64,000 nucleotides of DNA from JADJPF01 sp964492845. Lineage in GTDB: Bacteria; Acidobacteriota; Blastocatellia; Chloracidobacteriales; JADJPF01. The notes beneath the pieces were generated by a model. The model searched no databases. It worked only from the letters and a program-made list of their open reading frames with translations, and was not told the origin of the DNA. The stretch's first letter is position 1; the number at the start of each line of letters is the position of its first letter. Shown here piece after piece: positions 1 to 8,493 of this stretch. The stretch spans positions 1 through 64,000 of the forward strand of contig CAZBMZ010000008.1 of NCBI GenBank assembly GCA_964492845.1, given 5' to 3'. The translations under genes and the position numbers were made by a program.

Positions 1-1
1 T

Positions 2-2599
2 TTTCCAGAATATGCTGTTGGTAGTGGAAGAAGAGGCTTTAGCGAAGGTTTATTTATTCTAGGTAAAATACCTAATCTTGAAATAACAAAAGAAAACCGA
101 CAAATTAAATTACTTTATAGAACTATAAGTACATTTGTTCTTAGCATTATATTTTTGCTAATAAGCCTTTATCATTTACTTCTTTATATTAGGCTTGGAA
201 CAGAAAAAGATTATCTTCGCTATAGCTTATGTGTTTTCTTTTATAGTATGCAAGTATTTGCAGGTACTTTTTTCTGGAACTCTTTAGCTTTAGGCTCACA
301 TAACAATATTATTTTAGCCTTATTTATTTTTAATAAATTAACTTCAGTATTTTTAATAGAATTTTTATGGAATTTTTTAGGCAAACCTATTAGTAAATGG
401 GTGCGTGCTTTTCAATTGCTAAATTTGATTAATATTTTATTTTTTCTATTCTTACCTTTCTTACTTATGCTTAGAATAGAAACCCTTACCTATGCACCAC
501 TTTCAATATTATTTCTAGTAATGATAATTAAGTTAATCGGTGTAGAGAGTTGGCGAGGTAATTCTGAAGCTAAGGTACTTCTACTTGGAAGTTTATCTTA
601 TTTTGTTGTTTTTTTGATTCAAATAAAACTGCCTTATAACATTGTTCAATGGGCATTTGCCTTTAATATTGTGCTAATGGCTACATTGGTTGCAAACCGT
701 TTTGCACGTGTTTATAAAGAGCTAAATATATTAAACCGTGATTTGGAAAAGAAAGTAGCAGAGCGCACTAATGAAATAAGTGACAAAAATAAAGCTTTAC
801 AAGATCGAGTTAAAGAAATAGCTGACAAAAATCAAGAACTAATAGAATCTAATCGAGATGCAGAAAAGCTTAATAAGGAAAAAATAGCTCTCTTAAGCCA
901 AACTCACAAAGCTGAACAAGAAGCTAATAAAACTAAAAGCCAATTTTTAGCCAATATGAGTCATGAAATACGTACACCTCTTAATGGCATTATTGCTATA
1001 TCACAGTTACTGATCAGTTCAAGCTTAAATAAAGAACAAGAAGAACTTATAGAAATTGTTAGAACAAGTGGTAATAACCTTTTGGTTATAATTAATGAGA
1101 TTTTAGATTTTTCAAAAATTGAAGCTGGTAAGCTGGAGTTAGAATTTATAGGCTGTGATGTGAGAGAAATTATTCAACAATCTATACAATTATTGGCCTT
1201 ACAAGCCAAAGATAAAGGTCTTAAACTAGATTATTCAATAAATAAAGATACTAGGACTTTTCTGATATCTGATATTACTCGGTTACAACAAATATTAGTA
1301 AATTTAATTAGTAACGCTGTGAAGTTTACAAATAAAGGCGAAGTTAGTATTTCTCTTAGTAATACTAAAAAAACAGATAAAATCTATGAGTTTCATTTCC
1401 AAGTTAAAGATACAGGTATAGGAATCGCTCCTGAACAAATAAACAAATTATTTCAACCTTTTAGCCAAGTAGATGCTTCTACTACCCGCAAATATGGAGG
1501 AACAGGTTTAGGGCTTGTAATCAGTAAACGGCTATCTGAATTACTAGGAGGTAAAATGTGGGTTGAAAGTACACTAAGAAAAGGTTCTACTTTCCATTTT
1601 ACAATTATGGCAGAAGTTATTAATGATGATGAGATTCAAAAAATTCAATCAATAAGAAATAAAAATATAAACATTGAGTCTATTGTTAAAGATTTTCCTT
1701 TAGAAATTTTGGTAGCGGAAGATAATTTAATAAACCAACAAATAGCACTAAAGGTACTTAAAAAAATAGGATATCAGGCAGATATAGCTTCAAATGGTTT
1801 AGAGGTATTAAATAAGTTAGAACAGAAGCAGTATGACTTGATCCTAATGGATGTACAAATGCCTGAAATGGACGGCTTGGAGGCTACTCGTCAAATCTGC
1901 AAATTGTACTCTAAGGAAAAACGGCCTAGGATTATTGCAATGACAGCAGGTGCAATGGAAGCTAATCGTCAACAATGTTTAGAGGCTGGAATGGATGGGT
2001 TTTCTACTAAACCAATTGATATAGTGAAATTACATCAAATTCTCTCTCAATATCAAAATCTAAAAACAAGTATTGTAAAAACAGAAAAAACTATTTTGGT
2101 AGAAGACTTAGTAAGAGCAACAAATCTTTTAACATCAGAATTAAGAAAAGAGATTGCAAAAGAGAAACTAGTAAAAGAAAGGTCAGAATTACCACAAGAA
2201 AAACTATCAGAACCAGTATTAGATTATTCCCAACTAGAAGTATTAATCTCATTACAAGATGAAGATGAGCCTAATTTAGTAGCAGAATTAATAGATAATT
2301 TTATTAATAGTTCAAAAGAGAGAATTGATAAACTGTCTAATGCTGTTAACCAAAATGACTTAAAAACAATTCAAACTATTGCTCATAGTTTAGTATCGAG
2401 TAGCGGTTATTTGGGAGCAAGTAAACTAGTGGTTCTCAGTCGCCAACTAGAACAAATGGCTGTAAATGAGCAAATATCAGAAATTAAACCTTTTTTTGCA
2501 TCATTTTTAACAGAATTTGAAAAAGCTTGTTCAGCACTTAAAATTGAGCAAGAAAAAATAACCTTAGAGAAACAGCAAGCTAATAGTATAAAAAAATAA
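2..2599 (+). CDS. Hybrid sensor histidine kinase: 7TM-DISM, HisKA, HATPase, receiver, Hpt (5' partial)
   Basis: The reading frame is open from base 2, so the N-terminus, probably an extracytoplasmic sensor, lies outside the window; the TTG at 155 is inside the gene. Up to about 720 the product has closely spaced hydrophobic segments like a 7TMR-DISM membrane module. A coiled coil follows (about 730-940), then a HisKA H-box with the His codon at 962 (SHEIRTPLNG). The ATPase boxes are NLISNAVKFT, DTGIGIAP and GGTGLGL. A receiver domain has its phospho-acceptor Asp codon at 1850 (LMDVQMPEMDG). A C-terminal Hpt domain has its His codon at 2384 (AHSLVSSSGYLGA). All phosphorelay residues (His, Asp, His) are present, so it should autophosphorylate at the membrane and pass phosphate to a separate response regulator. 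No partner regulator is adjacent. The domain assignments are secure; the signal sensed is unknown. Confidence 0.93.
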   Translation, partial: FPEYAVGSGRRGFSEGLFILGKIPNLEITKENRQIKLLYRTISTFVLSIIFLLISLYHLLLYIRLGTEKDYLRYSLCVFFYSMQVFAGTFFWNSLALGSHNNIILALFIFNKLTSVFLIEFLWNFLGKPISKWVRAFQLLNLINILFFLFLPFLLMLRIETLTYAPLSILFLVMIIKLIGVESWRGNSEAKVLLLGSLSYFVVFLIQIKLPYNIVQWAFAFNIVLMATLVANRFARVYKELNILNRDLEKKVAERTNEISDKNKALQDRVKEIADKNQELIESNRDAEKLNKEKIALLSQTHKAEQEANKTKSQFLANMSHEIRTPLNGIIAISQLLISSSLNKEQEELIEIVRTSGNNLLVIINEILDFSKIEAGKLELEFIGCDVREIIQQSIQLLALQAKDKGLKLDYSINKDTRTFLISDITRLQQILVNLISNAVKFTNKGEVSISLSNTKKTDKIYEFHFQVKDTGIGIAPEQINKLFQPFSQVDASTTRKYGGTGLGLVISKRLSELLGGKMWVESTLRKGSTFHFTIMAEVINDDEIQKIQSIRNKNINIESIVKDFPLEILVAEDNLINQQIALKVLKKIGYQADIASNGLEVLNKLEQKQYDLILMDVQMPEMDGLEATRQICKLYSKEKRPRIIAMTAGAMEANRQQCLEAGMDGFSTKPIDIVKLHQILSQYQNLKTSIVKTEKTILVEDLVRATNLLTSELRKEIAKEKLVKERSELPQEKLSEPVLDYSQLEVLISLQDEDEPNLVAELIDNFINSSKERIDKLSNAVNQNDLKTIQTIAHSLVSSSGYLGASKLVVLSRQLEQMAVNEQISEIKPFFASFLTEFEKACSALKIEQEKITLEKQQANSIKK

Positions 2600-2675
2600 C
2601 CTAATTTTCCTTAAGCAAGAAACAAATTTTCGTATAAATAAGTAATCAACTATATCTTGTTAAAGGAGCAAAAAT

Positions 2676-2816
2676 ATGAAATTAATTTGTAGAAAATGTG
2701 GTTACGCAACACAAGCTGAAGTCCATTTGCAAATATGCCCAATATGCAAATCTACTATGCAAATAATAAAAACTAAAACCTATAGTTTTCTAAAAACTAT
2801 GTTTCTAATTAGTTAA
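2676..2816 (+). CDS. Small zinc-ribbon protein, 46 residues
   Basis: An ATG at 2676 is preceded by a good ribosome binding site (AAAGGAG at about 2662-2668, 7-8 nt away). The 46-residue product has two CxxC knuckles (CRKC near residue 5 and CPIC near residue 21), spaced like a rubredoxin-type zinc ribbon, then a basic and hydrophobic tail. It sits alone between the hybrid kinase and the hydrolase. No specific family is recognised. The SD plus the paired cysteines argue that it is real, but it is short, so expression is not assured. Confidence 0.55.
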   Translation: MKLICRKCGYATQAEVHLQICPICKSTMQIIKTKTYSFLKTMFLIS

Positions 2817-2862
2817 TTAACATAAAGCTGTAAGTTTTTCTTAGTTATTATAATGTAATAAT

Positions 2863-2889
2863 TAGGATTTTTAGGATTTTTAGGATTTT
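2863..2889 (+). repeat. Three 9-bp tandem repeats, TAGGATTTT
   Basis: The unit TAGGATTTT occurs three times head to tail just upstream of the hydrolase gene. It is a short AT-rich direct repeat, most simply explained by replication slippage. No function can be read from it. Confidence 0.8.
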
Positions 2890-2941
2890 TGATATTTTCA
2901 GTTATTTAAATTTCTAGTCACCCTGTTTGGAGTCCAAAACT

Positions 2942-4201
2942 ATGATTGTGCTTACATCTAAGAAAGTAGCTAAACACCTAAGTCTATTAGACATTCGAGG
3001 TATTGCCCAACTAGTGACAGAAGCTACAGTAGGCGTGACAGGTATAGTTGAAGGTGTGCATCATTCAGTGTTATCCACAATGTGTATTTCTGGTAGTGCA
3101 ACAGCAGGACAAACTTGCGGAATTACAGGCTTGGTTTATAAAAGTATTCGCCATACCACCCAATTAGTAGGCAAAAGTATTGATACAGCCTTGGCTATAT
3201 TAGAGCCTTTGTTTGAATCAGTTAAATATACCAACCCTGAAACACCTCAAAGGGAAGCATTGCTCGCAATAATCAATGGTGTAATTGGAGATTATCTGGT
3301 TGTTAACAATAATCCTTTGGCTATTCCTATGACCTTACGCTACCAAGGTAAAGCACTCAACTTAGATTCTCACTCTCTACCAACTATTCAGGAGACTAAA
3401 AGTAAAGTACTACTATTAATTCATGGTCTGTGTATGAACGACCTGCAATGGCATACGCAACACAAAGGGCAAACAGTCAATCATGGTGAAGCACTGGCTT
3501 GCGCTTTAAACTATACTCCTATTTATCTACGTTATAACTCTGGCTTACATACATCACAAAATGGACGTGAATTGTCCATTCATCTAGAGCGACTATTTAG
3601 ACACTGGCCTAAACCAATTGAAGAACTAATTGTAGTGGCCTACAGCATGGGAGGGCTGCTAATACGTAGTGCATTCCACTACGCCAAACAGGAAAACTTG
3701 CGTTGGACAAATTACCTCAAAAGTATCGCTTTTTTAGGTACGCCACATCATGGCAGCCCACTTGAGAAGGCTGGCAATTGGATAGATACGATTTTAGGAA
3801 GCACTCGCTACAGCGCACCTTTTGCCAAGCTAGGCAAAGTGCGTAGTGCTGGCATCACTGACTTGAGATATGGTTATTTATTAGACGAAGATTGGCTTGG
3901 TTATGAGCGTTTTGACTGCAAACCCGATAATCGTCAGTTTGTACCTTTACCTGAAGGAATAGCTTGTTACACTATAGCTGCAACTATAACAGATAAACGC
4001 AACATCATGGCAGATTGTCTAATTGGTGATGGCCTAGTACCCCTCTATAGTGCTTTAGGTCAACATAATGATGTGAAGCGTAATCTAGGGTTTGCAAAAG
4101 CAGCACAATGGATCGCCTATCACACAAACCATAAGCAGTTGTTAAGTAGTCCTGATGTGACTCGACAGATGATAGAGTGGTTGATGCCAGTACAAGTCTA
4201 A
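2942..4201 (+). CDS. Alpha/beta hydrolase, lipase/esterase-like (419 residues)
   Basis: The protein has an oxyanion-hole HG motif (LLLIHGLCMND) and a nucleophile elbow A-Y-S-M-G-G with the Ser codon at 3644 (residue 235). A downstream Asp lies in GDGLVPL and a His in TNHKQLL, giving a complete Ser-Asp-His triad as in PGAP1/lipase-like hydrolases. The N-terminal 120 residues are not part of the fold and have no signal peptide. The start is ATG 2942 because GGAG at 2929-2932 lies 9 nt upstream; an in-frame TTG at 2927 overlaps that site and is less likely. The substrate is unknown; lipid or ester hydrolysis is inferred from the fold. It stands alone between intergenic spacers. Confidence 0.85.
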   Translation: MIVLTSKKVAKHLSLLDIRGIAQLVTEATVGVTGIVEGVHHSVLSTMCISGSATAGQTCGITGLVYKSIRHTTQLVGKSIDTALAILEPLFESVKYTNPETPQREALLAIINGVIGDYLVVNNNPLAIPMTLRYQGKALNLDSHSLPTIQETKSKVLLLIHGLCMNDLQWHTQHKGQTVNHGEALACALNYTPIYLRYNSGLHTSQNGRELSIHLERLFRHWPKPIEELIVVAYSMGGLLIRSAFHYAKQENLRWTNYLKSIAFLGTPHHGSPLEKAGNWIDTILGSTRYSAPFAKLGKVRSAGITDLRYGYLLDEDWLGYERFDCKPDNRQFVPLPEGIACYTIAATITDKRNIMADCLIGDGLVPLYSALGQHNDVKRNLGFAKAAQWIAYHTNHKQLLSSPDVTRQMIEWLMPVQV

Positions 4202-4289
4202 GTAAAATAAGGTATGCTATAGTAATAATAAGTAATTTTTGGTAAAACTATTATCAATATTTCTAACTTTCTCTAAGGCTATTTTGGTA

Positions 4290-6038
4290 GTGTTTAATAA
4301 ATTAAAAAATAACTTTACTGCGTCTAAAGAATCTCATCAAAATTTGTTGATTTGCCTAGCTATAGTTTTAGTTAGCCTAGCTTGTTTTGCTAATAGCTTA
4401 ACAGGGAAATTTATTTATGATGATTATTTAGTAGTAGTGGATAATACTTCTATTAAATCTCTTAATAACATTCCAGATTTATTCTTACAAAGTTATTTTG
4501 GAAAAGACAACACAGCAGGAACATATCGCCCATTAACAACAATAAGCTTTGCTATAAACTATGCAATTGCTGGGTTAGAACCCTATAGTTATCACTTAGC
4601 AAATATAATAATAAATGCAATTAATAGTTTGTTAGTCTATTGGATAGTAAAACATTACTCTCAAAGTAAGTTATTAGGTATCTTTACAGCATTATTATTT
4701 TCAGTCCACCCAGTACATAGCGAAGCAGTTGCAGCTATTTATGGTCGTCCAGAACTGCTTGCAACAATGTTTTTATTAATAGCCTGGGTTTATTACTTAA
4801 AATCATCAACAAGTAAATATTATTATTTAATATCTTTATTAAGCTATTTTTTATCATTACTTTGCAAAGAAAGTGGAATAGTTTTTTTTGGTATTTTATT
4901 TTTAGTTCAGTTTTGTACTAAAACCTCTTGGAAAGAAAAACTTATTCCTACTCCTAAATCTTGGGGCTATGTTCTTACTACTATTCCTTACTTAATTATA
5001 CGTATTTGGATTACAGGAGCTTTTGGTGTTCCAAAAAGTGGTCAAATGCTTGGCGGAGAAAGCTTTTCTACTCGTGTTTATACAATGAGTTTTGGTTATA
5101 TTAAGTATTTTCAAATGCTAGTTTGGCCGTCAAAACTTTACACAGAATATGACTTTAGTGTTATTCCTAAAATAATTATTATTAATTTTACTGTGGTTTT
5201 ATCATTATTATTAATCTTATTAGTAATTGTAGTAGGATTTTGGCAAATAAATAAAAATAAAGTAGTAGCTTTTGCAATATTATTTTTCTTTGTTACAACT
5301 AGCATTGTTTCTAATATATTTTTGCCTACAGGAATTTTGATTTCTGAACGAACAATTTATTTAGCTGTAGGGTCAATTTGTTTACTTATGGGAGCAGCCT
5401 TTTATAAAGTTTATAAGATGGGTTGGACAAAATTTGCATTAGGTTTTTTTACCTTTACTTTGCTACTTGTTAGTATACGAACTTACTATAGAAATCTTGA
5501 TTTTCAAAATGATGAAGTGCTTTTTAGTTCTACCTTAAAAATACAACCAAACCATTTTAAGGCAAACTACTCTTTAGGTTTGTATTATGAAAATATAGGT
5601 GAAGCAGACAAAGCAGAAGTTTATCTAAAAAAAGCTCTACAGCTTAATGAAACTTCATCAATAGCAAATGTGGCATTAGCAAACTTTTATAATAAACAAG
5701 CAAAAGTAGATTTAGCAATAAACTTATTTAAAAGAGCTATTGAACTTGATCCAAATAATGCTGATGCACATAGTTTTTATGGAGCGATTTTACTATCGCA
5801 AAATAATTTATGTAAAGCAAAAGAGCATTTGACTAAAGCTATTTCAATAAATAAAAGCCTAGTAAAAGCACATAATAATTTGGGAGTGACATTTGCTCAA
5901 ATGAATCGTTATCAGGAAGCCAAAGAAGAATTTGAAAAAACCTTAGAGCTAGATCCAAATTACCAGGGAGCCGCCGAAAACTTAAATTTATTAAAAAACT
6001 TAGGAAAAAATCCTAATTCTGCAATAAACTGCCCTTAA
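4290..6038 (+). CDS. TMTC-like GT-C membrane glycosyltransferase with TPR tail (paralogue 1)
   Basis: This is an integral membrane protein. The first hydrophobic helix is followed by a Y-D-D motif in the first external loop, typical of dolichol/polyprenol-phosphate-sugar GT-C enzymes. Further motifs match TMTC O-mannosyltransferases: HPVHSEAVA..GRPELLA, LLCKESGI and ERTIYL. About four TPRs fill residues 420-580, fewer than in the two paralogues downstream. By analogy it would transfer a sugar from a lipid carrier to proteins on the outer face of the membrane, with the TPRs binding acceptors. Start: there is no ATG; a TTG at 4239 is possible, but GTG 4290 puts the YDD at residue 43, against 44 in both paralogues, so I prefer GTG. 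It ends I-N-C-P, a tail shared with the paralogues. Sugar and acceptor are unknown. Confidence 0.85.
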   Translation: MFNKLKNNFTASKESHQNLLICLAIVLVSLACFANSLTGKFIYDDYLVVVDNTSIKSLNNIPDLFLQSYFGKDNTAGTYRPLTTISFAINYAIAGLEPYSYHLANIIINAINSLLVYWIVKHYSQSKLLGIFTALLFSVHPVHSEAVAAIYGRPELLATMFLLIAWVYYLKSSTSKYYYLISLLSYFLSLLCKESGIVFFGILFLVQFCTKTSWKEKLIPTPKSWGYVLTTIPYLIIRIWITGAFGVPKSGQMLGGESFSTRVYTMSFGYIKYFQMLVWPSKLYTEYDFSVIPKIIIINFTVVLSLLLILLVIVVGFWQINKNKVVAFAILFFFVTTSIVSNIFLPTGILISERTIYLAVGSICLLMGAAFYKVYKMGWTKFALGFFTFTLLLVSIRTYYRNLDFQNDEVLFSSTLKIQPNHFKANYSLGLYYENIGEADKAEVYLKKALQLNETSSIANVALANFYNKQAKVDLAINLFKRAIELDPNNADAHSFYGAILLSQNNLCKAKEHLTKAISINKSLVKAHNNLGVTFAQMNRYQEAKEEFEKTLELDPNYQGAAENLNLLKNLGKNPNSAINCP

Positions 6039-6348
6039 AAAATAATCTAAAAATGCTCCAAAAAAGCTTTAAGAGAAAGTTAAAGTAAAATTATTATTGG
6101 TTAGAAATAGGAAAAATTGTCTCGCTTCAAACAAAGATAATGCTATTATCTAGTTTAAGATAAAGTCAAAAAGTTAATTTAAAGTCAGTGATTTTGGGGC
6201 ATTTTGATAGTAGTTTATTGTTTTATCCAAAACTCAAAAAACATCTGATCTATCAGATTTTGCATCAGAAGTGGTAACTATCAAACTAGTTAATTATTTA
6301 ACTTATTAAAAATAAAATATTTCTTTGTTTATCAGGAAAGGAAATAAG
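6039..6348. other. 310-bp intergenic region, AT-rich, with inverted repeats
   Basis: No convincing gene was found. It contains a 9-bp inverted repeat (TTTGATAGT 6203-6211 with ACTATCAAA 6277-6285) that encloses a separate palindrome at 6243-6258. The last 20 bases carry a strong SD (AGGAAAGGA) for the TPR gene at 6349. A promoter for that gene presumably lies here, but no clear -35/-10 pair stands out. Confidence 0.6.
6243..6258. promoter_or_regulatory. 16-bp palindrome, candidate operator
   Basis: ATCTGAT-CT-ATCAGAT is a perfect inverted repeat with a 2-bp centre, about 90 bp upstream of the TPR gene. The centre is too small for a good RNA hairpin, so a dimeric-regulator site is more plausible. 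It may also be chance in AT-rich DNA. Confidence 0.3.
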
Positions 6349-8433
6349 ATGAAATTCAAAGCTTTAATTATGGCGGTTTTGCTATGTACAGGTACAACAA
6401 TAGTTGTTGCACAACCTGCTAAAAAAAATACTCCTACGCCAAATAAGCCTAATTCAAATAAATCTATTGAATCAGAAGATAAGAAAAAGAGTGAAAATTT
6501 ACCTAATGTACAAGATAAGGTAGATCCTGATAAAAAAAGGGCTGCTTACCTAGAATTTCTTCAAGCTCAACAACAAGAGGCAGAAAGTAATTTTGTTCGT
6601 GCTGTAGAGCATTATAAAAAAGTAATTCAGCTTGACCCAGAACAACCTGAACCACATGTTGCTTTAGGAAACCTTTATTTGCAAAATCGTAATTCAAGAG
6701 ATGCAGAAACCGAAGCCCGTCAAGCAATTAAGCTTAATAATGATAGTATTGGTGGACATCGCTTATTAGGACGTGTTTTGGTAACAGAAGGTCTAAGTGG
6801 AGCAGGAGATAAAGATAAAATCCAGGAAGCCATTGTACAGTTTTTAGAAGTTGTAAGACTTGATAAAAATGATGCTGAAGGATGGAAATTATTAGGGGCT
6901 TTGTATTCAGCACAAAATGATAATGATAATGCCTTAAAAGCTTATCAAAACTTAATTTCTACAGGTTTAGCCAATTTTCCTGATTATTTTGAGATTGCCC
7001 GTCTTTATTATGGAAAACAACAATATAGAGAAGCGGCACAAGCTGCCCGACAAGCTTATGAACAAAGCAATAACAGTGCTCAAGCAGGATTTTTACTAGC
7101 AGACTCTCTTTTACGTTCAGGTCAAACCAATGAAGCTATTGATATTTTCCGTTTAGCAATTAAAGAAAGTCCTAACCGTGCTGGGCTAGTTTTTGGTTTA
7201 TGTGAAGCTTTAGTTAGAGCTGGGCGATATGATGAAGCAACTGAAGAATTAAATAAAATACTAGCTGCCGATGCTAATAACTTACGTGCCTTAAATTTAC
7301 TAGCACAAGTTCAGCGTCGTACTGGTAAACGACAAGAAGCTATAGAAACCTTAAAACGAGCCTTGCAAGGTCAAGATGTTTCTGAAAGTTTAGAAGTACA
7401 ATTTGAGCTAGCAGAAACTTATGAGGAATTAGGTCAAATAGATAATGCTGTTGCTGCCTATGAAGAAGCTTTAAGTACCTTAGTTAACCCTGATGGATCT
7501 GTTTCTGACTCTAACAAACGCAACGCAGGTATTGTAATGCGTACAATTGTTAACACCCATCGCAATGCAGGCCAACGTGAAAAAGCTTTACAAGTAATTG
7601 AACGTATGCGTAAGGCTTTAGGATCAGACTCTACTACTGCTGATGAAGTATTAATTGCTATTTTATCTTCTGAAGGTAAATATCAAGATGCTTTAAATGC
7701 TGTACAAAAAGCTCGTAAACAATTTCCCAAAGATCGTCAATTAGCTTATTTAGAAGCTCAAGCCCTTTCACAACTTCATCAGGTTGAGCCTGCAATGGAA
7801 ATTTTGCAAAAATTACTTGATGGATCTTCTGAAGATCCAGATGTTTATCATGTTGGGGCTTTTGTAATGCTTGAAAATCAGCGTTTTGATGAAGCAGAAA
7901 AACAAGTACAAAAAGCTTTACAATATGATGAAAAAAATATTGGTTTTTTAGTTACTCTTAGCACAATTTATGACCGAGCAAAAAGATATCCAGAATCTGA
8001 AAGCACTCTTCGCAAAGTTCTAACAATTGATCCTAATAATGCTACTGCCTTAAATAACCTTGGGTATTTTCTTACAGAAAGAAATGAACGTTTAGAAGAA
8101 GCCTTAGAATTAATTAAGCGTGCTTTAGATATTGATCCTTCAAATGGTTCTTTTTTAGATAGTTTAGGTTGGATTTACTTTAAATTAGGTAAATTAGATT
8201 TAGCGCAAAAATACTTAGAAGAGTCTGCTCTTTATGAACGTCGTAGTGCTGATGTACAAGAACATTTAGGCGATCTTTATTATAAATTAGGTCGTTTAGA
8301 TGATGCTCGTAAACACTGGCAAAAAGCCTTAGAGTATTCTATTAGCAATGATGATATTGCTAGACTTAAAACTAAAATTGCTGACCCAAAAAGCTCTATT
8401 TCTACTAACAACCCTTCAGAAAAAGACAAATAA
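6349..8433 (+). CDS. Secreted TPR protein (694 residues)
   Basis: A signal peptide covers residues 1-22 (hydrophobic core LIMAVLLCTGTTIVV, cleavage after VVA before Q). A charged, Pro/Asn/Lys-rich linker follows, then more than a dozen tetratricopeptide repeats running nearly to the C-terminus, many with the LDP..A...LG pattern. There is no catalytic motif, so it is a periplasmic or surface protein-protein scaffold. Start: ATG 6349 has a strong SD (AGGAAAGGA); the frame extends to a TTG at 6325, which would put extra residues before the signal peptide and is rejected. It lies between TMTC-like paralogues 1 and 2 and is followed by a hairpin, so it could act with those enzymes as a scaffold or acceptor; that is inference. 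Confidence 0.9.
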   Translation: MKFKALIMAVLLCTGTTIVVAQPAKKNTPTPNKPNSNKSIESEDKKKSENLPNVQDKVDPDKKRAAYLEFLQAQQQEAESNFVRAVEHYKKVIQLDPEQPEPHVALGNLYLQNRNSRDAETEARQAIKLNNDSIGGHRLLGRVLVTEGLSGAGDKDKIQEAIVQFLEVVRLDKNDAEGWKLLGALYSAQNDNDNALKAYQNLISTGLANFPDYFEIARLYYGKQQYREAAQAARQAYEQSNNSAQAGFLLADSLLRSGQTNEAIDIFRLAIKESPNRAGLVFGLCEALVRAGRYDEATEELNKILAADANNLRALNLLAQVQRRTGKRQEAIETLKRALQGQDVSESLEVQFELAETYEELGQIDNAVAAYEEALSTLVNPDGSVSDSNKRNAGIVMRTIVNTHRNAGQREKALQVIERMRKALGSDSTTADEVLIAILSSEGKYQDALNAVQKARKQFPKDRQLAYLEAQALSQLHQVEPAMEILQKLLDGSSEDPDVYHVGAFVMLENQRFDEAEKQVQKALQYDEKNIGFLVTLSTIYDRAKRYPESESTLRKVLTIDPNNATALNNLGYFLTERNERLEEALELIKRALDIDPSNGSFLDSLGWIYFKLGKLDLAQKYLEESALYERRSADVQEHLGDLYYKLGRLDDARKHWQKALEYSISNDDIARLKTKIADPKSSISTNNPSEKDK

Positions 8434-8440
8434 ATCTTCT

Positions 8441-8481
8441 TAGCCCTTAATTAAATCAAAAAGTTAATTAAGGGCTATTTA
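8441..8481 (+). terminator. Hairpin terminator after the secreted TPR gene
   Basis: A 14-bp perfect stem (arms 8441-8454 and 8464-8477, TAGCCCTTAATTAA and its complement) with a 9-nt loop lies 7 nt after the stop at 8433. The trailing T-run is weak (ATTTATC). The next ATG is only 16 nt beyond the stem, so any readthrough would place the hairpin in the leader of the following gene. Confidence 0.65.
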
Positions 8482-8493
8482 TCTAGTGTAATT

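Noticed and set aside
3072..3080. Perfect DnaA box TTATCCACA
   Set aside because: It is a lone copy inside the hydrolase coding sequence with no cluster or AT-rich unwinding element, so it is probably chance.
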